From contig OY970235.1 of NCBI GenBank assembly GCA_963714145.1, positions 5,890,001-5,954,000 on the forward strand: DNA of 64,000 nucleotides, read 5' to 3'. Shown here piece after piece: positions 17,412 to 24,192 of this stretch. The notes below the pieces were generated by a model. It searched no databases and was not told where the DNA came from. It was given only the letters and a program-made list of their open reading frames with translations. The DNA is from JBBWZH01 sp035544115. Lineage in GTDB: Bacteria; Actinomycetota; Actinomycetes; Mycobacteriales; CADCTP01. Positions within the stretch are counted from its first letter, which is position 1; each line of letters begins with the position of its first letter. Both the position numbers and the translations under genes were made by a program.

Positions 17412-18769
17412 CGCGGCTCGCCCACGGCGGACGGCCGGCCGCTGTGCGGATCTTCGGCGGCGGTGGCGAACCGCTCGACGGTGGCCTGGATCGCCACCTC
17501 CAGATCGGTGCCGGCACCGAGGGCAGCGAAGAACTCCTGCATGATCCGCCAGCTGCCGCGCCCGTCGCCGCCCGCCAGCGCGCCGGTGAGCTGGTCGGAG
17601 AGGTCGAACAGTGGGGCCGAGCCGTCCGGGTACCGCACGTCGGACAGCAGCCGGGGCAGGTAGTACGGCTGCAGCCGGGGGCTGTAGTCGGTGGTGTCGA
17701 CCGCGGTCAGCGGCGAGATGTAACCCCCGCGCTCGGCCCAGATGCTGGCGGCGGCCGGGTCGGCGAGCCAGTCCAGCACGGCCCGGCCGCCCGGCCCGGC
17801 CGGCTTCGGCAGCACGGCCAGGTCACCGCCGACGACCAGCGGCCGGAGCCGGCCGCGGAAGCCGGGGAACCGGAACACGCCGATCACGTCCGGGTCGGCG
17901 GCATGCTGCTCGATCACCGGGCTGGCGAAGTCGGCGAGCGGCACCATCGCGGCCCGGCCACGGGCGAAGACATCCACCAGCGAGTCCTGGTACTGCATCA
18001 GCAGCGACCGGCTGGCGCCGCCGGGCAGCATCCGGTCGGTGGGGGTGAGCAGCCGGCCCATCCAGCGAAGCGCCTCGGCCACCGCCGGCCGCCGCCACGG
18101 GTTGGCCGGTCCGGCGACCGGGTCCCGCCCGGACTCCGGCTGGCCGGCCAGCGTCCGGTAGGTCGACTCGTCCAGGCCCAGCAGCAGGTTCTCGAACCAG
18201 TCGGTCAACACCCAGCCATCGCCGGCGCCGACCCCCAGCGGCGGCACCCCCTCGGCGGCCAACTGCCGGTTGACGCCGAACCACTCGTCCACGTAGGTCG
18301 GCGGCCGCACGTTGTGCGCGGCGAAGATGTCCTTGCGGTACCAGACCAGGGACTTGTGCGCGATCTTGAACCAGACGCCGAGGTCGACTCCCGGCTCGAC
18401 CTGCACCAGCCGCCGCCAGGCCGGCGGGAACGCGGCCAGCCGCGACGCGGCCACCGCCTCGGTGGCCGGGGCCAGGTCGGCGGCGTGCTCGACGGCCAGC
18501 CCTCGACGCGGCAGCAGCACCACGTCCGGCCGGGTCCGCCGGCCGACCTGACCGACCAGCAGCGCGTCGACGTCGTTGCCGACGGTCAGCAACTCGACCC
18601 GCCACCGCCGCTGCCGGCTGAACTCCGCCATCACCGCGCGGAACGCGGCCAACTCGTCGCCGCTCCAGACGGCGTAGACCCGGACGGTGCCCTGGCTGTC
18701 GCCGCAACCGGCCGCCGCGAGCCCGGCCAGCCCGCCGGCGGCCAGCAGCGACCTACGCGAGATCGACAT
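17408..18769 (-). CDS. Extracellular solute-binding lipoprotein (carbohydrate ABC type)
   Basis: A 453-residue family-1 solute-binding protein. The N-terminus 'SRRSLLAAGGLAGLAAAGC' combines a twin-arginine export motif with a lipobox (LAAAGC), so it is probably Tat-exported and lipid-anchored outside the membrane. The mature part follows the usual two-lobe pattern, for example 'VYAVWSGDELAAFRAVMAEFSR' and 'HKSLVWYRKDIFAAHNVRPPTYVDEW'. It would bind a sugar or related ligand and deliver it to the fused permease downstream. It overlaps the preceding ABC gene by 17 bases and the permease start by four. The ligand cannot be read from sequence. Confidence 0.8.
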   Translation of the reverse strand: MSISRRSLLAAGGLAGLAAAGCGDSQGTVRVYAVWSGDELAAFRAVMAEFSRQRRWRVELLTVGNDVDALLVGQVGRRTRPDVVLLPRRGLAVEHAADLAPATEAVAASRLAAFPPAWRRLVQVEPGVDLGVWFKIAHKSLVWYRKDIFAAHNVRPPTYVDEWFGVNRQLAAEGVPPLGVGAGDGWVLTDWFENLLLGLDESTYRTLAGQPESGRDPVAGPANPWRRPAVAEALRWMGRLLTPTDRMLPGGASRSLLMQYQDSLVDVFARGRAAMVPLADFASPVIEQHAADPDVIGVFRFPGFRGRLRPLVVGGDLAVLPKPAGPGGRAVLDWLADPAAASIWAERGGYISPLTAVDTTDYSPRLQPYYLPRLLSDVRYPDGSAPLFDLSDQLTGALAGGDGRGSWRIMQEFFAALGAGTDLEVAIQATVERFATAAEDPHSGRPSAVGEPR

Positions 18770-19571
18770 CCCGACCTCCCTCCACCCCGCCCGGCCCGGA
18801 CGCGGCCGGCTCAGCCCGCGGAGCCGGCCCGACCGCCGCCGGCTCAGGCCCCGGAGCCGGCCCGGCCGGTGACGCGCGGCGGGCGTGGACGACGTGGTCG
18901 GTGAGCAGGGCGGCCCGGGCGGCGCTGTCGGTGATCACGATCACCGCGACGTCGTGGCTGGCGAGCGCGGCCACGACCGTGGCGCAGTCCGGCTGGCCGG
19001 CGCGGTCCTCCAGCACCACCGCGCGCGGTTCGCTGCCCAGCGCGCGGGCGGCGGCCACGCCGAGCCGCTGGGCCGGGGAGAGCCGGTGCGGGTGCAGCCG
19101 CAGCACCCCGGCCACCCGGAACAGCTGCGCCAGCTCGACCACCCGGTTCTCCCGGGCCTGCGGGCCCATGGTGGCCCGGTCGCCGAACGTGATGTTCTGC
19201 GCGACCGTCCGCTGCGGCAGCAACGCCCCGCCGGCAGGTATCAGCGTCACCAGCCGCGGGTCGGGCCGGCCGCGGTCGGCGATCCCGGCCGTCCCGGTCG
19301 CCGGCGGGACCAGCCGGACCGTGCCGCCGGCCGGCGGCACGAGGCCGACCAGCACATCGGCCAGCACCGTGCCGGCATCCCCGGCCGCGACCACCGCGAC
19401 CACTTCGCCCCGCTGGACCTCGATGACGCCCGGCAGACCGATCGCTCCCCCGGCGTCCCAGACCAGCCCGTCCAGCCGAATCCCAGCCAATATCGAGGCG
19501 ACCGGTCCGCCGGTACGCCCGCACACCTCCCCGAAACGCTGCCTACCGACCACTCCGGGCCGGTCCGTCAC
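18753..19571 (-). CDS. Degenerate ABC-transporter ATPase-like protein
   Basis: A 272-residue protein with the outline of an ABC nucleotide-binding domain but lost active-site motifs. The Walker A place reads 'VVAAGDAGTVLADVL' (no Lys, no Ser/Thr). The Q-loop place reads 'LIPAGGALLP' (no Gln). The signature is 'LSPAQRLGVAAARAL' (LSGGQ reduced to LSPAQ). Walker B reads 'AVVLEDRAG' (Asp-Glu changed to Glu-Asp) and the switch His is Asp in 'VIVITDSAA'. It is therefore unlikely to hydrolyse ATP. It opens the operon with a GTG start at 19571 and overlaps the solute-binding gene. It may be a structural adaptor or regulator; a decaying gene is possible, but the frame is intact. Confidence 0.65.
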   Translation of the reverse strand: MTDRPGVVGRQRFGEVCGRTGGPVASILAGIRLDGLVWDAGGAIGLPGVIEVQRGEVVAVVAAGDAGTVLADVLVGLVPPAGGTVRLVPPATGTAGIADRGRPDPRLVTLIPAGGALLPQRTVAQNITFGDRATMGPQARENRVVELAQLFRVAGVLRLHPHRLSPAQRLGVAAARALGSEPRAVVLEDRAGQPDCATVVAALASHDVAVIVITDSAARAALLTDHVVHARRASPAGPAPGPEPAAVGPAPRAEPAASGPGGVEGGRDVDLA

Positions 19572-19588
19572 CGCTAGTCAAGGCAGCC

Positions 19589-19594
19589 AGCTTA
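19589..19594 (-). promoter_or_regulatory. -10 box of the degenerate-ABC/STAND operon
   Basis: TAAGCT on the minus strand lies 17 bases before the GTG start at 19571, giving a leader of about ten bases without a Shine-Dalgarno. The inverted-repeat cluster at 19612-19637 covers the expected -35 region. Confidence 0.4.
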
Positions 19595-19611
19595 GGCCTG
19601 CACCATCCGAA

Positions 19612-19637
19612 GTCACATTCCTGTGACATGCGGTCAC
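19612..19637. promoter_or_regulatory. Interlocked inverted repeats between ABC/STAND operon and propeller genes
   Basis: GTCACA-TTCC-TGTGAC is a perfect inverted repeat. Its right half is shared with a second one, GTGAC-ATGCG-GTCAC. The three alternating half-sites suit a dimeric regulator; CRP-family sites have similar GTG/CAC cores. The position suggests control of the operon to the left and perhaps the genes to the right. Confidence 0.45.
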
Positions 19638-19740
19638 GGCACGGCGACCGTTCGGCCGCTTGACCGACCCTAGCCGACCATTCACGATGAGTGACATCTA
19701 GTAACTCTTTGCTGTCAGTGGTCGTCCATCGGAGGCTGGT

Positions 19741-21021
19741 GTGCGCACCCCCCGACGTCCTGCCCGGCTGGCCCGCGCGGCCCCGCTCGGCCTGACCATC
19801 GCCCTCGCCGCCGCGGCGCACCCGGTGCCGGCGGCGGCGGAACCGCGGGCGCAGGCGGTCTGGCCGACCGGGATCAGCGCGGACGGGCAGGTCGTCACGT
19901 TCGGGGTGGCCGAGTACGTCCGCGGCACCGGTGCGTTCTTCGTCTACTTCGCCCGCGACCTCGCCCACGACCGGACCGTGCCGCTCGGCTTCAGCGTCGC
20001 CGACGCCAGCGGCGGCGCGGGCTCGGCCGCCCCGATCAGCGCGGACAACCGCTACGCCGCGGTCAGCATCGCCTCGGCCGCCGACCCGCTGATCGACCAG
20101 GTGGTCGAGGTCGACCTCGACCGGCAGGCTCCGGTGCTGGTAAGCGCCACGCCGTCGGGCCGGGGCGGGAACGGGTCGGCCAGCCAGCCGACGATCAGCG
20201 CCGACGGCCGGTACGTCGCGTTCGCCTCGACCGCGACCGACCTGGCGCCCGGCGACAGCAACGGCGACTGGGACGTGTTCGCCCGCGACGTCGCGACCGG
20301 GACGACCCGCCAGGTCAGCGTCGGCCGGCACGGCGAGCCGGGCAACGGCCCGAGCCGCGCCCCGTCGATCAGCGCGGACGGCCGGTATGTCGCGTTCAGC
20401 TCGGACGCGACCAACCTGGTGGCCGGCGACACCAACGGCGACACCGACGTGTTCGTCCGCGACCTGCGGTCGGGCAGCACCCGCCGGATCAGCCTCGGCC
20501 CGGCCGGCCGGCAGGCCAGCCAGGGCTCGGGCAGCCCGTCGATCAGCGCCGACGGCCGGTACGTCGCGTTCAGCTCGGACGCCGGCAACCTGGTCAGCGA
20601 CGACACCAACGCGGGCACCGACGTGTTCGTCCGCGACCTGCGGCACCACACCACGCACCGGGCCAGCCTGGACAGCCGCGGCCGGCAGGGCGGGCGCGGC
20701 GAGTACTCGTTCGGCCCGTCGATCAGCGCCGACGGCCGCTACCTGGCCTTCATCTCGCAGGCGTCGAACCTGGTGCCACCGGGCACCGCGCTGTCCCAGC
20801 GCGCGTTCGTCCGGGACCTGCGCTACGGCAGCAGCCGGCTGGCCAGCCGGACCGGCGACGGCGACCCGGCCGGCAGCCCGAGCTGGGACGTCGTCATCAG
20901 CGGCGACGGCCGCTACCTGGCCTTCAGCGGCCTCCGGCCGGGCGGCCCGAGCGAGCCGAGCGTGTTCGTCCGCGACCTGTGGACGCACCGCACGCGCTGG
21001 ATCGACCCCGAATCCGACTGA
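19741..21021 (+). CDS. Secreted TolB/WD40-like beta-propeller protein (first paralogue)
   Basis: A 426-residue protein starting at GTG 19741, with GGAGG seven bases upstream. An N-terminal signal peptide ('RAAPLGLTIALAAAAHPVPAAA') is followed by about six repeats of roughly 55 residues. The core is 'ISADGRYVAFSSDATNL', then 'GDTNGDTDVFVRDL'. The first half is the PD40/TolB blade motif; the Asp/Asn-rich loop looks able to bind calcium. Such propellers bind protein or glycan partners outside the cell. No enzymatic motif is seen. A close paralogue follows 12 bases downstream. The gene is divergent from the degenerate-ABC/STAND operon, so a shared extracellular role is possible but unproven. Confidence 0.75.
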   Translation: MRTPRRPARLARAAPLGLTIALAAAAHPVPAAAEPRAQAVWPTGISADGQVVTFGVAEYVRGTGAFFVYFARDLAHDRTVPLGFSVADASGGAGSAAPISADNRYAAVSIASAADPLIDQVVEVDLDRQAPVLVSATPSGRGGNGSASQPTISADGRYVAFASTATDLAPGDSNGDWDVFARDVATGTTRQVSVGRHGEPGNGPSRAPSISADGRYVAFSSDATNLVAGDTNGDTDVFVRDLRSGSTRRISLGPAGRQASQGSGSPSISADGRYVAFSSDAGNLVSDDTNAGTDVFVRDLRHHTTHRASLDSRGRQGGRGEYSFGPSISADGRYLAFISQASNLVPPGTALSQRAFVRDLRYGSSRLASRTGDGDPAGSPSWDVVISGDGRYLAFSGLRPGGPSEPSVFVRDLWTHRTRWIDPESD

Positions 21022-21033
21022 CCGGAGGCGGAC

Positions 21034-22353
21034 GTGCGCAATCCGCGGGCGCGGCGGCCCACCCTGACCGCGCTGACCCTGCTCAGCCTGCTCGGCGCGG
21101 TCTGCGCCGGCACCGGCATTGACGCCGGCGCCGCGGCGACACCGCCGCAGGCCCCGCCGCAACCGCCGAGCGTCCACTCGGGGTACCCGACCGGGATCAG
21201 CCGGGACGGCCGGGTCGTCGCGTTCGACGAGTTCGTCACCAACTGGCCGCGCGGCCAGACCCTGCACTGGGTCCGCGACGCGGCCCGCGGCCGCACCCTG
21301 GCCATCGACCGGTCCGGCGCCGACGTGGACAGTGCGACCGGCGCGCTGACCCCGGACGGTCGGTACGCCACCGTGGCCACCGGGTCCAACACGATCTACG
21401 ACCAGCTGGTGAGCCAGGTCGAGGTGTTCGACCTGGTCCGCCAGGTGGCCGTCACGGTGAGCGTGAACCAGGCCGGGGTGGGCGGCAACGGCATCTCGGC
21501 CGAGCCGGCGATCAGCGCCGGCGGGCGCTACGTCGCCTTCACCTCGGCCGCGACCGATCTCGTCCCCGGCGACGGCAACGGCACCGCCGACGTGTTCGTG
21601 CACGACCTGAGCCTGGGCGGCACGAGCCGGGTCAGCCTGAGCACCCAGCCGCGCCCGTCCGGCAGCCCGGCGATCAGCGCCGACGGGAGGTACGTCGCCT
21701 TCACCTCGGCCGCGACCGACCTGGTGCCCGGCGACACCAACCGGGTCACCGACGTGTTCGTGCGGGACCGGCGGGCCGGTCGCACCCGGCTGGTCAGCGT
21801 CAGCAGCCAGGGTTGGCTGGCGAACCACTCGTCCGGGCAGCCGGCGCTCAGCGCCGACGGCCGGTACCTCGCCTTCACCTCGACCGCGACCAACCTGGTG
21901 CCCGGCGACAGCAACGGCGCCGCGGACGTGTTCGTCCGTGACCTGGTGACCGGCCGGGCCACCCAGGTCAGCGCCGGCCCGCGCGGCGCGCCGGGCGACG
22001 GGCCGAGCTCGGCCCCGGCGATCAGCGCGGACGGCCGGTACGTCGCCTTCGAGTCGCTCGCGGCCAACCTGGTAGCCGGCGACACCAACCTCACCTGGGA
22101 CGTGTTCGTCCGGGACCGGAGCCTCGGCAGCACCGAGCGGATCACCGTCAACCCCGGTGGCGACCAGGCCGACTACGCCTCCCGGATGCCGGTGCTCAGC
22201 CCGGACGGCCGGTACGTCGCCTTCCAGTCCCGGGCGACGAACCTGGCGCCCGGGCCGAGGATCTGGGACGACGACGTCTACGCGGTCGACCGGGTGACGC
22301 ACGCGATCAGCCGGATCAACGTGGGGATCGCCACGCCCGGCCGGCCGGGCTGA
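21034..22353 (+). CDS. Secreted TolB/WD40-like beta-propeller protein (second paralogue)
   Basis: A 439-residue paralogue of the preceding protein with the same plan: a signal peptide ('LTALTLLSLLGAVCAGTGIDAGAAA') and six or so blades with 'ISADGRYVAFTSAATDLVPGDTN' cores and 'DVFVRD' strand ends. The GTG start lies 12 bases after the stop of the first paralogue, so both sit in one operon and probably arose by tandem duplication. The blades are more alike within the middle of each protein than at the ends. The role is unknown; an extracellular binding protein is the reasonable guess. Confidence 0.75.
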   Translation: MRNPRARRPTLTALTLLSLLGAVCAGTGIDAGAAATPPQAPPQPPSVHSGYPTGISRDGRVVAFDEFVTNWPRGQTLHWVRDAARGRTLAIDRSGADVDSATGALTPDGRYATVATGSNTIYDQLVSQVEVFDLVRQVAVTVSVNQAGVGGNGISAEPAISAGGRYVAFTSAATDLVPGDGNGTADVFVHDLSLGGTSRVSLSTQPRPSGSPAISADGRYVAFTSAATDLVPGDTNRVTDVFVRDRRAGRTRLVSVSSQGWLANHSSGQPALSADGRYLAFTSTATNLVPGDSNGAADVFVRDLVTGRATQVSAGPRGAPGDGPSSAPAISADGRYVAFESLAANLVAGDTNLTWDVFVRDRSLGSTERITVNPGGDQADYASRMPVLSPDGRYVAFQSRATNLAPGPRIWDDDVYAVDRVTHAISRINVGIATPGRPG

Positions 22354-22376
22354 CCGGCGGCTGCCCGCTGGGCGGG

Positions 22377-23147
22377 TCAGGCCGAGTGCTGCCGGGTGGC
22401 GATCCTGGTGCCGGCGGTGGCCAGGATGCTGGCGTTCGGGCTGCCGATCCAGATCGTGTCGAGCATGGTGACGATCGGGCCGGTGCGGATCGCGATGAAC
22501 TGGATCGTCAGCCGCTGGCTGCTGTTCCGCGCGGTGGCGACCATGGCGCTGCCCTCGTCCGCGGGTGGCAGGTTCACCCGCTGCGGGGCGAACGCCGACG
22601 GGCCGCTGCTGAAGCTGTCCGGCCAGGTGCGGAGGGCCTCGGCGGCCATACACTTGCCGACCGACGGGTCCCGCAGGCCGGCCACGTACTTGCGGGCGGC
22701 GGCGTCGTCCGGGAACAGCCCGGTCGCGCTGCCGACCTGGCTGGCCCTGGTGGTGCCGCTGCTGGAGAAGTCCGGGGTGGCCGCGCCGGACATGGTGCCC
22801 GGGCCGATCCCGGCGTCGCGCAGGCAGACGATCAGCCAGGAGAGGCTGTCCTGGCCGCCCGGGCTGTCCGGGATCTGCCGCCACCCGGCCGGCAGGTCGC
22901 TGGCCCGGATGTCCACCGCCCGGGCCACCGCCGCCGGATCGCGCCGCTTGCTCGGCGTCGGGGTGGGCGTGGGTGCCGGCGGGCCGGACGCTCTCCCGGT
23001 ACCGCTCGGGCTGGGCAGCTCCGGGGTGACCTGCGATCCCGGCACCAGCGTGCCGCGGCCCTGGACCGGCTCCGAACACCCGGCCACCGGCACCAGCGCG
23101 GCGACGGCCGCCGCCACGACCACGACACGCCGCCCAACCCAGGACAC
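22377..23147 (-). CDS. Secreted lipoprotein of unknown function
   Basis: A 255-residue protein. The GTG start at 23147 opens a lipoprotein signal 'VVVVAAAVAALVPVAGCS' with a lipobox ending in Cys. A Thr-Pro-rich spacer ('PAPTPTPTPSKRRD') follows, then a globular domain with 'DIRASDLPAGWRQIPDSPGG', two Cys residues ('IVCLRDAG', 'GKCMAAEALR') that could form a disulfide, and 'RLTIQFIAIRTGPIVTMLDT'. It resembles actinobacterial surface lipoproteins of unknown function. A -10 box TACAGT ends six bases before the GTG, so the message is probably leaderless. It converges on the propeller genes. Confidence 0.65.
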   Translation of the reverse strand: MSWVGRRVVVVAAAVAALVPVAGCSEPVQGRGTLVPGSQVTPELPSPSGTGRASGPPAPTPTPTPSKRRDPAAVARAVDIRASDLPAGWRQIPDSPGGQDSLSWLIVCLRDAGIGPGTMSGAATPDFSSSGTTRASQVGSATGLFPDDAAARKYVAGLRDPSVGKCMAAEALRTWPDSFSSGPSAFAPQRVNLPPADEGSAMVATARNSSQRLTIQFIAIRTGPIVTMLDTIWIGSPNASILATAGTRIATRQHSA

Positions 23148-23153
23148 ACCGGT

Positions 23154-23159
23154 ACTGTA
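23154..23159 (-). promoter_or_regulatory. -10 box of lipoprotein gene; leaderless start
   Basis: TACAGT on the minus strand is six bases from the GTG at 23147. No ribosome site is present. Confidence 0.5.
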
Positions 23160-23203
23160 ATTCGTCCCGCCCGGGACCGTACCGGGACGGGTGGCTCCGG
23201 AGT

Positions 23204-23325
23204 CCACATTCCGGCGACACCAGCAACACCGACGACGTCTTCGTCCGGGACCGCCGGGGGGCACGTCAACTACCGGATCAACCTCGATACCGCCCAGCGG
23301 ATCCCGGCCCGGCCGGACGCCGGCG
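23204..23325 (+). pseudogene. Decayed beta-propeller blade fragment
   Basis: The plus strand encodes 'SGDTSNTDDVFVRDRRG', which matches the 'GDTN..DVFVRDR..G' strand end of the two propeller paralogues to the left. After a run of six G (23256-23261) the similarity continues one frame over with 'GHVNYRINLDTAQR', the start of the next blade. No start codon, signal or further blades are present. This is a leftover from a third propeller gene, now lying upstream of the lipoprotein gene. Confidence 0.5.
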
Positions 23326-23327
23326 GC

Positions 23328-24179
23328 TCAGCCGAGGGTGGCTTCGGCGGCCTCGACCACGTTGGTCAGCAGCATGGCGCGGGTCATCGGGCCGACACCG
23401 CCGGGGTTGGGTGAGAAGAAGCCGGCGACCTCGCGGACGGCCGGGTCGACGTCGCCGACGATGCCGGTCGCGTCCCGGCTGACGCCGACGTCGAGCACGG
23501 CGGCGCCGGGCTTGACGTCCTGCGGGCGGACCAGGCCGGGTGAGCCGGCGGCGGCCACGATGATGTCGGCGCGGCGCAGCTGGGCGGGCAGGTCACGGGT
23601 GCCGGTGTGGCAGAGCGTGACGGTGGCGTTCTCGGCCTTGCGGGTGAGCAGCAGGCCGAGCGGGCGGCCGACGGTGATGCCGCGGCCGACCACCACCACC
23701 TCCGCACCGGCGATCGGCACCTGGTAGCGGCGCAGCAGCTCCACGATGCCGCGGGGGGTGCACGGCAGCGGGCCCGGCTCCCCCAGCACCAGCTTGCCCA
23801 GGCTGATCGGGTGCAGCCCGTCCACGTCCTTCGCCGGGGCGACCCGGGCCAAGACGTCGTACTCGGCGATGCCGGCCGGCAGCGGCAGTTGGACCAGGTA
23901 GCCGGTGCAGGCCGGGTCGGCGTTCAGCTCGTCCACCGCGGCCTCGACCTCGGCCTGGGTGGCCGTCGCCGGCAGCTCACGCTGGATGCTGGTGATGCCG
24001 ACGGTGGCCGAGTCGCGGTGCTTGCCGCGCACGTAGGCATGGCTGCCCGGGTCGTCGCCGACCAGGAGGGTGCCCAGCCCCGGGACCACCCCGGCCGCCT
24101 TCAGCTTCGCCACCCGATCGGCCAGCTCCAGCTTGATCGCCGCCAGGGTGGCCTTGCCGTCCAGAATCGTCGCGCTCAC
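23328..24179 (-). CDS. folD: Methylenetetrahydrofolate dehydrogenase/cyclohydrolase
   Basis: A 283-residue bifunctional enzyme. It oxidises 5,10-methylene-THF with NADP and hydrolyses the product to 10-formyl-THF, the one-carbon donor used by PurN and PurH. The catalytic Tyr and Lys lie in 'SHAYVRGKHRDSATVGI' (Y49, K53), the active-site Asp in 'AKDVDGLHP', and the NADP-binding loop in 'VVVGRGITVGRPLG'. The C-terminal motif 'PNPGGVGPMTRAMLL' is normal. The gene lies 10 bases after purH on the same strand. TAGTCT seven bases before its GTG suggests it can also be transcribed on its own as a leaderless mRNA. Confidence 0.93.
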   Translation of the reverse strand: MSATILDGKATLAAIKLELADRVAKLKAAGVVPGLGTLLVGDDPGSHAYVRGKHRDSATVGITSIQRELPATATQAEVEAAVDELNADPACTGYLVQLPLPAGIAEYDVLARVAPAKDVDGLHPISLGKLVLGEPGPLPCTPRGIVELLRRYQVPIAGAEVVVVGRGITVGRPLGLLLTRKAENATVTLCHTGTRDLPAQLRRADIIVAAAGSPGLVRPQDVKPGAAVLDVGVSRDATGIVGDVDPAVREVAGFFSPNPGGVGPMTRAMLLTNVVEAAEATLG

Positions 24180-24186
24180 GTCGTCC

Positions 24187-24192
24187 AGACTA
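24187..24192 (-). promoter_or_regulatory. -10 box of folD; leaderless start
   Basis: TAGTCT on the minus strand ends seven bases before the folD GTG at 24179. It overlaps the end of purH. Confidence 0.45.

Noticed and set aside
18753..19571. Calling the degenerate ABC gene a pseudogene
   Set aside because: The frame, start and overlap with the next gene are intact; only catalytic motifs are altered.
19543..23229. 1228-codon minus-strand frame opposite the propeller genes
   Set aside because: A mirror of the in-frame propeller repeats; no start signal and no recognisable domain.
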